Shown here: positions 44,271 to 57,329 of the stretch, piece after piece
Layout of the letters: every line of letters begins with the position of its first letter
Numbering within the stretch: position 1 is the first letter of the stretch
From: Symsagittifera roscoffensis
Taxonomy: Eukaryota > Xenacoelomorpha > Acoela > Convolutidae
Assembly: GCF_963678635.1 (NCBI RefSeq)
Contig: NC_087070.1
Coordinates: 48,033,467-48,093,466, forward strand
DNA: 60,000 bases
Direction of reading: 5' to 3'
Made by a program: the position numbers and the translations under genes
Notes under the pieces: model-generated
What the model saw: only the letters and a program-made list of their open reading frames with translations
What the model was told of the DNA's origin: nothing
The model's database searches: none

Positions 44271-44677
44271 GTCAACCGAATTGGGGTCCGGGCCAAACAA
44301 TCCCACCTCCCCCTCCCCCGATGACTCAATCAGTCCATCCTAATCAGCCCCCACCCCCACCTGGATATGCTCCCAACCACTACAACCCAAACATGGCAGC
44401 CCATCCCCCTCTTCAACAAGGGTACCAATACACACCAGGGTACACACCCACCAACCAATCAGCAGCACCTGGACAGTATCCAGGGGCCTACAATAACTAC
44501 CCCCCGAATCCAAATCCTTACCCGCCATCAGGGGGTCAGTCTTATAACCAACCTCATCAAAATTCGCAGCAGCAATCGCTTCCGTACCCAGTTTCAGATT
44601 CTGGGGGTTATCAGCAGTACCCTAGCATGCCAGAAGCGCCACCGTATCCGGAAAGCAAAACAACCTCTCTGGCTTAG
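44271..44677 (+). CDS. Duplicated Shisa-like exon 5
   Basis: Protein-identical to 29048-29454, ending in TAG. Confidence 0.6.
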
Positions 44678-44824
44678 ATGAGAACTGCAAAAAAACTCTG
44701 CAAGAAATTAATGTTCTGCATGTGAATGTCAATTAGACTTTTTATAATGCATTTTTCATAAATTACCTTTAATTCACAATTGATAAAATCAGAGATATTT
44801 ATGTAATTTTCGATAAAATTACAC

Positions 44825-45373
44825 AAAATTAGTTTCAACTCGACAGGGATATTTATAGTTCGAGCGCGTTTGATAAAAGTGCCAAAAGAGTAGTTTTAAC
44901 TGTATTATGATGTTCTTGTAGAACGTTTAACTTGCTTTTTTTCATAAGCCAGGTAGAAAGCCAGATCTTTGGTCATTATTGAAATTATTTGAACACTTGC
45001 ACAGTAAATGAAAAAGATAGATAAGAGCACGCAGCTCTTGATATCAGTGGTTATAAAAAACTTTACAAGCGCATTTAAAAAAGGGGTAATCATAAAAGTA
45101 CACATAACTAGTTTTAACTCGACAGAGATAATTATAGTTCGAGCGCATTTGATAAAAGTGCCAAAAGAGTAGTTTTAACTGTATTATGATGTTCTTGTAG
45201 AACGTTTAACTTGCTTTTTTTCATAAGCCAGGTAGAAAGCCAGATCTTTGGTCATTATTGAAAATATTTGAACACTTGCACAGTAAATGAAAAAGATAGA
45301 TAAGAGCACAGCTCTTAATATCGGTGGTTATACATAAACTTTACAAGCGCATTTAAAAAGGGGTAACCAAATT
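44825..45373 (+). promoter_or_regulatory. Duplicated 279-bp module upstream of FREP-B
   Basis: The same two tandem modules as before FREP-A, essentially unchanged. FREP-A and FREP-B therefore carry the same proximal upstream sequence. Confidence 0.4.
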
Positions 45374-45394
45374 TTTTTAATAAACAACACGCAA

Positions 45395-45700
45395 ATGGCA
45401 TCTTTCAAAACATCGACTGGTGATGTTAGTTTCCAACTTCAAAATACTGAATCTAACCCGAACATCAATGCAGATGGGCAGAATTCCGGTAACAAACGGG
45501 AAGATAGCGTTTATGAGGAGTCGGCGAACATTGAACAAGATGAGCAGATTTCCGGTAGCAAATATGTTTACGAGGAGCCGGCGATTACTCAGCGCAGCGG
45601 CGGACAAAAGGAAGACAAAGAGCCGCAAGCGAATAATTGGCCTGTGAAATGTTTCATGGCTATGATGATCGCATTGGTGATTGCCGTTGTTGTTTTGGCA
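45395..45700 (+). CDS. FREP-B exon 1
   Basis: Same cytosolic tail with two YEE motifs and the first half of the membrane anchor. Donor GTAAGT. Confidence 0.75.
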
Positions 45701-48700
45701 GTAAGTAAAGTTTCAAACTATGGAATTATAGCGGGAATTAATCAAGTTGTTTGAAATTTCGAGCGACCTTTTTCAAAGATTCATGACAACAAATTAGACC
45801 ATTATTGAACAGTGTTCATCAAAAACACCTTGATCATTTTTATTGAAGGGCTCATATGCAATTTGGAGCAATAAGATAACATCCCGTTATCCTAGAGCGT
45901 TTTTTTTTTTTTTTGGGGGGGGGGGGTTCATTTCGATTCGAGTTTTTATAGTTAGATACGACATCGTGACAGCGGTCCACTCCACTACGTTTTCGTGTGC
46001 AAAGAACTTCCCGTAATTTTTTGCACTTCAATTGATAAAGAAGAGTTGCGCTGAGGTGTTTTAATTGTAATCAAATGACACTATCTAAGAGTACATTAGG
46101 AGTGGCTAAACCAGTACTAATTGAAAAAAGAAGAAAAAGTTAAATGCATAATTAAAGTGTTTAAAACAATTAAAACCTTGTAGCTACCAGTTGAGCAGCA
46201 TTTTGGTCCATTTTTTTAGTACGCTTTTGGCGTCAAAATACCCTAGTTTTAACAAAAAGTTCAATTTTTTGGCCTGTTTTTCTAAGATTTGCCTGCGCAG
46301 CAGAAAATTTGGTCAAATAGGGACTTTATAAGTCATTGGTGAGAGATGAGAAAATTAATTTGATCTACTTTAAAAAAACTGTCGACAAATTTTTTGAAAT
46401 TTTTTTTTCGAAATCCCCCCCCTCGAGAAAATTCTAGATCCGTCGCCCCTGTTAGAGTACACAGGACTATACTTTCAAACCGGAGATGTCAGATGAGAGA
46501 TTTTGAACGCATCATAAAGCTACGACTTTTTTGTATACTTAAAAACGTTTTGATCTAATATGAAATGGTAGAGCGGTGAAATGCTCTTAGCTTAGACTTC
46601 ACTTGAACTTGTTTGTTTCTATTGTCAGATAAGAAATAGATTTTTTTGTTCGGAAACAGTAGTTATAGCGAAGGTAATCTATATATTTTTCTAAGTAATT
46701 CAGAAGTCTTTGCTGGGTACGGGGTTGTTGAATAAACTTCCATTTAAGAAAAAATGCGAGAATTTTTATCAAAAGCTTAAGTTTGCATAAACTAAACTGA
46801 TTGGAAAACGAAAACAGTTGAGCGCAAGTGGAAGCCACAATTTTTTCTAAAGATATTTTCTGCCAGTGTCAGAAACGCAAAACAACTGTTATTTTTATGA
46901 ATAATGAAACGAAAACTGATGAACAGTAGCGTTTAAAAATTACTTTAAATGGTAGAACTTGAACCGAGTGGCTTGCGCAAAAGTTTTCCAGGGGGTATTT
47001 TTAAAAACATGGCAAATTTCGCAGAAGTTATTTAGGTTGTCCAATTAGATTTTCCGAGCTCTCCTAAAATAGTATAAGGACCCTATTAAGTGAAAAACAA
47101 AATTTTCCGGCGCAGGCAAGTTTTAAAAAAAAACAGACCAAAAAAGGCGTTTTTAGGCACTTTTGGGAAATTTTGATCAAAAAATTGCGTTTTCTTGACG
47201 AGCGCTCCCCCACAAAATTTGTTACGTTGGCGCCAAAAAGAATGAATGAAAACAAGCAACAATTTTGAATCTAAAAATTTTTAATGAAAATTAATCATTT
47301 TGTCAAATTTTTTTTACTGAAAAAAAAATTGTGAGGCATTTGATGGAGGATTGTTCAATTTTTATGTTACTTTTCTTCAACAGCATGAGAAGCCCAATAA
47401 TTTTCTTTTTGTAATTTATTCCTTGTATTGATGTTTTTTTTTCAATTATTTAGACATTGGTTGTCGTTCTATTGTTCCTGACAGTTTTTTTATCAAATGA
47501 AACAAAAAAGATCAACGCACAACACACTGACGCCAATCGAAGGAACGATGTCAACAGCAATCGTATTACGGAAAACCTCGCCCGACTGGCAGACGGTTTG
47601 ACTAACATTTCAATAAAAATTGATAGTGTTGCCGGTGAGTTAGCAAATGTATCCAGCAGAATTGAGAGGGTGGAGGTGAATCTGAAAGAAATAACAGTAA
47701 GTTATCTAGAAAAACCGTTTTCTATGTATGATTTAGGAAACTTTACCATTGAATGTCAAGAAATAAAAAAAGGTCAAAAAATCTTGCAGCATTGCAATCA
47801 CAATACACAAAAACAAATGCTAAAAGCGGATATTGAGAACAAAAAAACTATCCTGGAGGCTAATAACTAAAAAACGCTCATCTTAGAAAAAACGCGGCAA
47901 CAATATAAAAAAAAGCATGTACAAAAATTAGTTTTATTCAAGCATTTGCAGCAAAAATTTTGAAAAAGCTGAATATATGATTTATCTAAGGGTCTTCCTA
48001 CTCCCTTTAAAGCATGAAAAATTGGTATATAAAAATTTTTGTATTTAAATTGAATCAATTTCACTAAACAAATGCTAACTATCAGAGCGGCACATGTCAA
48101 AATGAAGCAATTACATCTAGCTTAGCCTCAAACAGACCTCTTCCCGGATGTTTCACGTGTTTTTTTTTTCATACAAACTTGGGTCCAAATGCGTTCTAAA
48201 ATACCGTTTAGTTCCCGAAATACAGTTTTCTGGGTTGAATTTACAAAAGAATTACTCCTGTTCTTGAAAGGGATTGTAATTTTTAAGTTGACCCGCATTT
48301 CAGTGGGGACAGGAGATAGTTTTACAGAGGCGAAAACAATTTGACATTTTATTCAACCGCACTTTTGGGGAGTATGAAGCAGGTTTTGGAGACTTTTCCG
48401 GAGCAGGAGATGTGTGGCTGGGGTTGAACAGAATGCACAGGTTGACACAAAAAGGAAGATGGAACCTTCGAGTTTCGATGCGCAGTTTCTCCAACAATAC
48501 ACTTTTTTGGGGCGAATGGTCAGGTAAACTAAACAAACAGTCATCATTACACAGCTTTCAATTAAAAGTTTAAAAATGAGAAAAAAATATCAAGAAAACA
48601 CCCGCATACTGTTGTCAATCAAAAAAAGGGCATTGTCAAACTAATTTGCACTTTTAATTAGATATTTTGATCTCAGAGCAACTTAACGTATTTTAAAAAT

Positions 48701-49884
48701 AACTGTCTAAACGAGATAATCAAAATGTTTTGGTTAAAAACCCCATTGTTTTGGTTAAAAAACTCGTAAATGGGTTAAATGGGCAATATCGTTTTTCAAC
48801 CAGTGTCAGAAATTGGTTTTATGCGCAAAAAATCATTCAAAACCTGCTAACCCCTGCTTGACCACCATAGACCAAAAATGCTAATCAAACAGTTTCATGA
48901 ACTAAGTCTATAGAAAATACTAGTCATACAAACATGATACCTTTTGCTAAAATGGTGTTATTAAATTTTTAAAGAACATGAGTTTCGAAAATGCCCAATA
49001 ATTATTTTGATTCTTTTTCACTGGCAAAAAAACTATAGTACACCAAAAAACTTTTCAAAAAATCTTTGTGCGCAGAGCTTAGTCCTGGATACAGTAAATT
49101 TTTCCATTTCTCTGACATATATTTTTTCAAAAACGCTGAAAGTGCCTTTTTTGTATGGCTTGTTTATGTATGCATTGACCAATGCCTGATTAATAAAAAT
49201 TTATTTTCCTTATGAAGATCATCTTTGAAAGTTTTTATTGAATTTCAAAAGTTTGATACTGTTTATGACTTCGAACAGCTTTTCAGTTTGAAAAGCAGAA
49301 AAAGGAAATACGGCACTGTAATTGCTACAAATACTTTGTTACTGAAAGAGAATTATCTTGACATTCAAAAATATAACAAAAACATGAGTTATGCAGATAA
49401 AGGCCAGTCAGAACTGTCAGGGTATCGCCTGATACAAGCGATCTTAATTTGCTGTCTTTCAACAAAAATCATCTGTGTACTTTTGGGTGAACATATTTTA
49501 GGCGTAATTCGAAGAGGATAAATTTGCTCTGTTTTAGACTTCACGATCCAACCCGCTCCCTTTTACAATATATCTTTTGGCACAATGGTGGCAAAGAGTG
49601 AGAATATGTACAACACCAGTGGTACTGGTTCTGGCCTTGATTGGCACAACGGAATGGCTTTCACAACGACTGACAGAGATCAAGACGAACATATTGGCAA
49701 CTGTGCTGCACGGTTTGGGGAAGGAGGTGGCTGGTGGTATAGATCTTGTTCTAATGTTTATCTGAATGGTAAACTGGTCACTTCAGAAGCACCACTCAAT
49801 CAACATATGCGATATATTGATGGTGGTTCTAGTGAATGGATATTGCTTTCATCCAGTGAGATGAGAATGATTCGAGTCGGCTGA
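45395..49884 (+). CDS. FREP-B: type II membrane fibrinogen-related protein (gene span, four exons)
   Basis: Exons 45395-45700, 47454-47696, 48304-48523 and 49538-49884, with the same phases and 371 residues as FREP-A. By eye, exons 1 and 3 are unchanged and exon 2 has one synonymous change (AGA to CGA). Exon 4 differs at 19 residues. All structural residues of the fibrinogen domain are kept, so this is a functional-looking paralogue with altered surface. The upstream modules are identical, so co-expression with FREP-A is likely. Confidence 0.8.
47454..47696 (+). CDS. FREP-B exon 2
   Basis: Same membrane half and coiled-coil stalk as FREP-A. One synonymous difference seen. Confidence 0.75.
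48304..48523 (+). CDS. FREP-B exon 3
   Basis: Same N-terminal fibrinogen-domain blocks as FREP-A, phase 0 in and phase 1 out. Confidence 0.85.
49538..49884 (+). CDS. FREP-B exon 4 (variant ligand-pocket exon)
   Basis: Compared with FREP-A it has TSGTGSGLDWHN for TTGTNTGLDNQN, HIG for RSD after the calcium loop, WWYRSCSN for WWYKACSH, and IDGGSSEWILL for TDFSSSDWIML. Both cysteines, the DRDQDE loop, the double Trp-Tyr and the SSEMRMIRVG end are unchanged. Confidence 0.85.
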
Positions 49885-50869
49885 CTGGAGGACAAACTAA
49901 GACTAGAGAAGATGACTATAGAAGAACATGAACTAACCACAAAAAAATTAATTGGAACTAATTTCAGACATGAACTCTTCTAGAAGAACCAAAAAAATGT
50001 CAAGTTTATTTCATGAACTTAACATATTGATTTCTAGATTACTTGCTAAACATTTGAGATTTCAAATAAGATTAAATAAGGACATGTGCTGTAAATGTTT
50101 CATTTTAAGCTTAAAATGAATGAGAAAAGCTACCAGTACATAATTGAATTTGGTTTTTATATTTAAAAATTGTCAACAAAAAAACTCTTATTAAAAGATT
50201 CACTGGAAATTTATTGATAGCAAAACTCGGAATATTAATTTGCTGTAAAACATATCATAACACTACCGTCTGAAAAAAAAAGGTTTTAAAATGGTTCCTG
50301 TAAGTTATGATAAATAAATCAGTAACACTACTCAGCTGAGACGGTGAACTGTATTTACCGTATGGGTTGAACTTTGGTTGAGTCTGTTCAACTTTTGTCA
50401 TATGGGGCTTATTCTGGTTAACTTTTTTCGATCATAGTCATTGTTGGCGAAATTTCCGGATCTTGTTAACTTTGATGTCAGAGTTCGTCATAGTGTATGA
50501 ATATCATAATCCTTGACTAGCCTGAATTAATTTAAAATTTTGAAATTTTGAAGGCTTGGAATCAATTTAGATCTCGATAGGTATTTCTTCGTTTTCTTCT
50601 TTCTAAAAAACTGATTTTATAAAAAAAAGGTTTCTTCAAAACGTAATCACCTTGTTTTTCATTCGTAGTTTCATTAGATGAGCCATTTTTTTCAACTGAC
50701 TCGGGATTCTGCATTTTGTTTCATAATGTCAAAATGTTTTAAGATCTATTATTTTTTAATTTCGTGGTAAAATTTTGTGTTCAAGTCATTCTAAAGTTGA
50801 CCAGATTTAATTCTTTGAGTCTTAAAAACTTTTAATTTTCGTGTAAAAGAAAGCAACAAATTAGACACC

Positions 50870-52202
50870 AGTTGACTCAAGAGTCTGTCGTTCTGTCGAA
50901 ATGTATTGATTGACCCTGATCAACTCTTATGTCGACTCTGTCGACATTGATTGACCCTGATATACCCATGTGTCGACTCTGTCGAATGAAATTGACACTG
51001 ATAAACCCATGTGTCGACTCTGTCGAAAGAAATCCACCCTGATATACTCATGTGTCAACACTGTCCAATGAAATCGACCCTGATAAGCCCATATGTCGAC
51101 TCTGTTGAAAGAAATCGACCCTGATATGCTCATGTGTCGACACTGTCGAATGAAATCGACCCTGATAAGCTCATATGTCGACTCTGTCGAAAGAAATCCA
51201 TCCTGATATGCTCATGTGTCGACACTGTCGAATGAAATCGACCCTGATAAACCCATGTGTCGAATCTGTCGAATGAAATTGACCCTGATGTGCTCATGTG
51301 TCGATACTGTCGAATAAAATCGACCCTGATAAACCCATGTGTCGACTCTGTCGAAAAAAATCCACCCTGATATACTCATGTGTCGACACTGTCGAATGAA
51401 ATCGACCCTGACAAACCCATGTGTCACCTCTGTTGAAAGAAATCGACCATGATATGCTCATGTGTCGACACTGTCGAATGAAATGGACCCTGATAAACTC
51501 ATGCGTCGATTCTGTCGAAAAAAATCCACGCTGATATGCCCATGAGTCAACACTTTCAAATGAAGTTGACCCTGATAAACCCATGTGTCGAATCTGTCGA
51601 CTAAAATTGACCCTGATGTGCTCATGTGTCGACTCTGTCGCAAGAAATTTACCCCGATCGGCTAATGAGTCGACTCTGTCGACTGTGATTGACCCTGATT
51701 GACACGTGTGTCAAAATTTTTGTCTGCGTTTGATCAAGATTGCCTCATGTAACGACTGTGTTGACATTGATTGACCCTGATTGGCTCATTTGTCGACTAC
51801 TCTGTCGACTGAAATCGACCCTCTTATGCTCATATGTCGACTCTGTCAAATCAAATTGACCCTTATCGGCTCATGTGATGGCTCTGTCGACTGTGATTGA
51901 CCCTGATATGCTCATGTGTGGACTCTGTTGACTGATATCGACGCTGATATGCCCATGTTTTGACTCTGTCGACTTAAATCGACCCTGATAAGCTCATGTG
52001 TCGACTCTGATGAATGAATTCGACCCTGATATGCTCAGGTGTCGGTTCTGTCGACATTGATTGACCCTGATTGGCATATATGTCGATTTTATTGACTCTG
52101 TTTGAACATGGTTAGCTCATGTGTCGACTGAGTCGAGTTAAATTGACCCTGATATCCTCATATGCCGACACTGTCGAATGAAAACGACCCTGATTGGCTC
52201 TA
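50870..52202. repeat. 41-bp minisatellite, copy B
   Basis: As copy A but with two more units. The gain is one 82-bp higher-order pair in the 51340-51425 region. Confidence 0.95.
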
Positions 52203-52286
52203 GTACAGATAAGTAAAACTGGCCTTTTAAAAACAGTATTACTTTGATAAGTCATTGAAACCAAAAAGTTGTTGTTATCTGTTGTA

Positions 52287-52862
52287 CACTAGTGGTCAAA
52301 AATAAGCGCAAAGTCTAAATTAAAATACCTGTTTTCAATGTAAATTTGAAACAACATTTTTTTCGAATTTCAGTAAAATTTTTACATTGTCCGAGAGCAA
52401 ATGATCAGAGCTACCATAAGTGATGATATCAAAATTTGGTTTCTCTGACTTACCAATGTAATCCAAGTCCGAAATTACCAGTTTTCCTCATCTTCACTAA
52501 GTTTTGCATCGTAGTGAAATCTTTCTTGAATAAGCGGAGTAAATATTCATGCAGCTTGAAACACTATCAGCGAGAAAATGGAAACAATCAGTGTGAAATT
52601 TTTACTAAGCTCAGATGTTTGTTACTTTTTCAGTAAAATTTTTTTCTCAGATGAGGAAAACTGGAGTTTTTGGACCTGGATTACATTAGTAAGTCATTGA
52701 ATCAAATATTGATACTTTCACTGATGGTGGCTCTGAACATTTGCTCTCGGTCAATTACAAATTTTACTGAGTTTCGAATGTAATGTTGTTCGAAATTCAA
52801 ATTGAAAACAGGCATTTTACACAGTAAAATCTCCATTTTGCGCTTAATTTTGTCCACTAGTG
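52287..52862. mobile_element. Tc1/mariner-like foldback MITE, duplicated copy
   Basis: Offset 15307 from 36980-37555 with the same TA-flanked CACTAGTGG ends. Confidence 0.75.
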
Positions 52863-53143
52863 TAAAACACTCTGGCCAACACGTAGTTTTTTCCATCTGT
52901 TTCAAAAGTTTGATTGTTCAAATAAAGCTCGGAGATAAATTTTTTTTTTAAAAAGCAGCTATGAGTTCAAACAGAAAAATTAGGTGATCAATCGAGACAC
53001 GTGGTCTCAAGATTTCAACAATTTACAAGATGTTAAATAAGCTGCCATTTATCTGGTATGAAGCACATGCAAAAAAAACGAAAAAAGAAACACTCATTTG
53101 GAAAATTTTGATGCTGTTACGTGTTTTTATCTCTCGAAGTAGT

Positions 53144-55171
53144 AGTTAGAACATAATTGAGAAATGCACGAGTGAAAAAGTGCCCAAGGCCGGGCTTTTT
53201 GTGTGCCCAAGGCCGGGCTTTTTTGCCCGAGGCCATCTTCAACTATGTTCTAACTGTTGAAAAGTATGTTTTTGCTCTTTCTGTTTGATTTTGTTCTTAT
53301 GATTGTTTGAATTGGGGTTCTTTCAAAAAAAGAGCCCGGAAAAGTGCGCAAAACTATGCAAATGATTTGTTTTTTCGTTCATGCGTTCTAATATTTCATT
53401 TTTTATTCATGCCTTGTCAAGAAAAAACTTGTGTGAAAGAGCAAAAACATGCTCTTCTATCTTTGGTTGAGAGCTCTAGTAACAATACTGCACAAGTGAT
53501 TCAAATAATGCACTTGTTTTTCAGTTTTTCACTAGTTTTTCAAATAATGCACAAAAATTTCAAAAATGGCGTCGAAAAAAAAACACGTTTTTTTTAAACA
53601 CGGCAAGAAAACATGTTGAAAACATATGTTATATTTCACTTTACTGATAATGGTTAAAGCACTGCTATAATTCGAAACTAAAAATTACACGCGTGTCTAT
53701 CTGAGTCAGTCTGGCTTTCGGTCTGCTTGACAATGGCAAGATAAAGAAAACGTAGCTTAATCAATATAAATTATAAAATTTCGGACTCTTTTTTCGTAGT
53801 TTTTTTGTCGCTACTCTGAGTGAAGGCTTTGCCAAAACGCTGAAAAGTTGTGCAAAAAACTCTAAGGACCTAACTTTGCAGAAATACCTGTCTCTTTTTC
53901 AAGCTGATGATTTGCAAATCAAGGTACAAAACTGTGCGGATCGATGCAACTTTCAACGGAGCATTATATCACGGGGAGTAATACAAACAAGAGAACCTTG
54001 TAGTTCATAAAACAGAGCAGCATGTTTTGGACAACTAATTTGAGTCAAAGGTGTAATCAAAATTGTAAAAAGAATGATTAGTAAAGCGTTCAATTGTTGA
54101 GTAGAATTTTGTTGAAAAAGTGAACAAAATTAGGCGCAAACTGCGGTTTTATCTCTAAAACGCCTGTGTTTAATGCATGGGCGAATTTGGGGGTCCCTTT
54201 TTGTACTATTTTGAAAAAGATATTTTTGGCTGACTGTCCCTAAAATTTTAACAAAACAGGAGCTTTTTAGTGCTTTGGGGGAACTTGGAAAATGGGAGAG
54301 CATTGGAAAGTTTTTTGAAAATCCGCACCCCCCCCCCCCACTCGAGAAAATCTTAGATCCGCCCTGGTTCAAAGAATGATTTCTCACATCTTTGACAAGG
54401 AAGTTCAACAAAATTTTACAAAGACCGGGAGCAAATGATCAATCAGAGCTACCCTTCGTGAAACGACTTACCAGTAGTTTCGGGGAATTCCCAGTTGTTT
54501 CCAGGTTTAAAAATGCCAGTTTCCAAAACAAGCACAATTTTTTCAAAATTCGTGATCTTGCGAGAAACAGAGTTAAGTAAATGTTTTAACCCTGAACAAA
54601 TCAATTTGATCGCTTAGAATGTTTCGAATCACTTGGACAAATTTTTTCTCTACTTATTCATAAAGAAGTTCCATCCGTTGCAAAACCTAGTGCAGATGGT
54701 AAGATGGCTTCGGACCCAACAAAATGTTAGTTTAAGTCCTTAAAACCAAACTTAAATAATTTCACGGAGGGAAGCTATGATCATTTGCTATTAGCTTAGG
54801 TATAAAGTTAGGTTTAAGTTTTTAGTAAACTTTGTTCAAATCATCCGTGAAAACAAGCATTTTAGAGACAAAAATTCTGAATCTGCACTTTATTTTATCC
54901 ACTAGGGTATATCTTACTTATTAAACAACAATTGTCTATCAATTTTGCTCTGACAAAGGTGCAAAGTTTCAAAACAATCAGAAAAATGAAAAAAGGATTA
55001 TTTATCTTGCAACAATATGAAGTCCATAAAGCTCCCTGTGTCTCCGAGTTTCTTTTTTGATAATTCTACTTTTCACAAATTTTCACTAGATTTTCTGTTG
55101 TTGCAATCATTTTAGAAATATGTAGAATCTTTGTATTTGGGTGTGTTTCAGTTTTTTTGTTTTCCGCAGTT
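53144..55171. other. Intergenic repeats of copy B
   Basis: Same content as 37837-39857: the small GC-rich inverted repeat, a partial hAT-like MITE and the diverged Tc1-like relative. Differences are homopolymer lengths and scattered single bases. Confidence 0.45.
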
Positions 55172-55368
55172 TTTCTACAATAATTACCCGCCGAAACCAA
55201 AACCTTACCCGCCATCAGGGGTCCAGTCTTATAACCAACATCATCAAAATTTGCAGCAGCAACCGCTTCCATACCCAGTTTCAGATTCTGAAGGTTATCA
55301 GCAGTAACCTATCATGCCAGCCAGAAGCGCCGCCGTATCCGGAAAGGAAAACAACCTCTCTGGCTTAG
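55172..55368 (+). pseudogene. Fossil Shisa-like exon 5, duplicated copy
   Basis: It matches 39858-40056 with the same premature stop, confirming that the exon was already broken before the 15.2-kb duplication. Confidence 0.75.
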
Positions 55369-55806
55369 ATGAGAAGTGCAAAAGTGCAAGAATTCAATGT
55401 TCTACAGGTGAATAACAAATACATTTCTTTAAATGTATTTTTTCATAAATTACCTTTAACTCACAGCTGATACATACAGATATATTTATGTAATTTTTGA
55501 TAAAAAGACACATAACTAGTTTTAATTCGACAAATAAATTTATAGCTCGAGCGCATTTGATAAAAAGGTACAAAATTTGTTTTAACTGGATTATGCATGA
55601 TCTTGTAGACTGTCTAACTTGCTTTTTTTTACATAAGCCAGGTAGAAAGCCAGATCTTTAGGCGTTTTTGAAATTATTTCAACACTCGTACAGTAAATGA
55701 AAATTATAGATAAGCGCACAGTTCTTGATATCAGTGGTTAAACATGATCTTAACGAGCGAATTAAAAATATATGTATTTAACTTATTCAAAACAAAACAC
55801 GCAAAT

Positions 55807-56360
55807 GGCATCTTTCAGTACGTCAACTGATGATGGTAATTTCCATTTTCAATTTACTGAACCAAACATATACATCAGTGAAGATGAGCAAATTTCCGGT
55901 AATAAAGGAGAAGATAGTGTTTACGAGGAGCCGAACGAATCTTCAACAAGATGAGCAGATTTCCGGTAACAACCGACAAGATATTGCTTACGACGAGTCG
56001 GCGATTATTTGACAAGATGAGCATATTTCGATTAACAACCAAAATAAACGAACTAAAATGACCAGGAAATTAATATCGAATATTTGACTACAAGTAAAAT
56101 GCCACAAATACCAAATGGCAACTTGAAGTTTTGTCCAAAAGTATAAACTCCATGCAACAGTTTTTTTGACAAAAAAATTGAGAGAACAATGAGTCGGCGA
56201 ACATTGAACAAGATGAGCAGATTTCCGGTAGCAAGTATGTTTACGAGGAGCCGGCGATTACTCAGCGCAGCGGCGGACGAAAGCAAGACAAAGAGATGCA
56301 ACCGAATAATTGGCCTGTGAAATGTTTTTATTGGTCATTGCCGTTGTTGTTTTGGCAGTA
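55807..56360 (+). pseudogene. FREP-C: broken first exon of a third FREP gene
   Basis: It starts at an ATG in the same CACGCAA context as FREP-A (MASFSTSTDDGN) and keeps DEQISGNK and EDSVYEEP. A one-base shift then brings a stop at 55954. A stretch of about 150 bp interrupts the alignment. The remainder (56190-56360, KYVYEEPAITQRSGG type in another frame) has a deletion in the membrane segment. The flanking intron sequence is FREP-like, so the rest of the gene may lie beyond the window. Confidence 0.75.
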
Positions 56361-57064
56361 AGAACAATTTCAAAATATGGAATTAACTATGGAATTAACG
56401 TGGAAATGTTTGAAAATTCGAGCAACCGTTTTTTGAGATTCATGATGACAAATTTGACCATTATTGAACAGTGTTCCTCAAACACAATTTAATATTTTTT
56501 CATGGCGTTTAGGAAGTTAGATGACAAGCAAATTAGACGACCAGAAAATAACGAAATTCAGGCAATAACTTGCGTGAAATTTAATTACAGACTTAAATTA
56601 TCTTTTGTCTGATTAAATACTTGTTGTCAGTAAGTCAGTAAATTCCGTTTCTTTACGGTCGTCTAATTTCTAGTCGCCTTATTTCCTAGGCCCCATTTTT
56701 AATGAAGGGTTTCCTGGTATTTTGGAACAATAAGACAACATCCTGACCCCAGGGAGCCTTTTAGGGGGGTGGGGGTTTCAACTCGACTCGAATTTTCATA
56801 GTTAGAAACAACATCGTGAGCGCGGCCCAACACGTTTTCGTGCGCGAAGAATTTCCCGTTGTAGGTCAAAGTTGCACTGCGGTTGATAAGGGAGAGAGAG
56901 AGAGTTGTGCTAAAGTGTGTTAATTGTAACCAAGTGACACTATATCTAAGAGTACATAGTAGGAGTATCTAAATCAATACTAATTGAAAAAAAAAAGAAT
57001 AGCGTAAATGCTGAATTAAAGTATTGAAAACATAAAACATTGTTGCTACCAGTTGAACAGCATT

Positions 57065-57329
57065 TCGTCCCATTTTCTAAAGACGCTTTTGGCACCGATC
57101 TATACTAATTGTTACAAATTTTTTCAAAAAGTGCCTAAAAATGCCTGTTTCGACCTGTTCTTCAAAAATTTGCCTCCAGTGCAAAAATATCGGTCAAATA
57201 GGGTCTTTATAGTGATTGGTGAGAGATCAGAAAATCAATTTGATCTATCTAAAAAAAATCTTGACAAAATTTCGAAAACTTTTGTGATACCCACACCGCC
57301 CCCACGAAAGAATCCTAGATCAGCCCCTG
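57065..57329. mobile_element. hAT-like MITE, copy 8
   Basis: AAGACGCTTTTGGCACC, CTAAAAATGCCTG, TTTGCCTCCAGTGCAAAAA, GTCAAATAGGGTCTTTATAG and the end TAGATCAGCCCCTG. Repeated at 58910-59174. Confidence 0.5.

Larger units (their letters stand above)
42698..44677 (+). pseudogene. 5'-truncated duplicate of the Shisa-like gene (exons 3-5)
   Basis: Exons 42698-42844, 43630-43735 and 44271-44677 keep intact frames and splice sites. The only exon change I noted is synonymous (CAC to CAT in exon 4). The signal peptide and most of the ectodomain are not in the duplicated unit, so alone it cannot make a normal product. It could still serve as alternative 3' exons for an upstream transcript, because its first acceptor is phase 0 and follows phase 0 donors of both the Shisa-like gene and FREP-A. 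Confidence 0.7.
40463..55771. repeat. 15.2-kb tandem segmental duplication, copy B
   Basis: Near-identical to 25231-40459. The junction with copy A at 40459-40463 reads TTAAAAATATG/TACCAG, where the two parental ends share TGTA. Copy B is longer mainly through one extra 82-bp minisatellite unit. It lacks the 3' half of the Gypsy element and Shisa-like exons 1-2. Confidence 0.9.
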
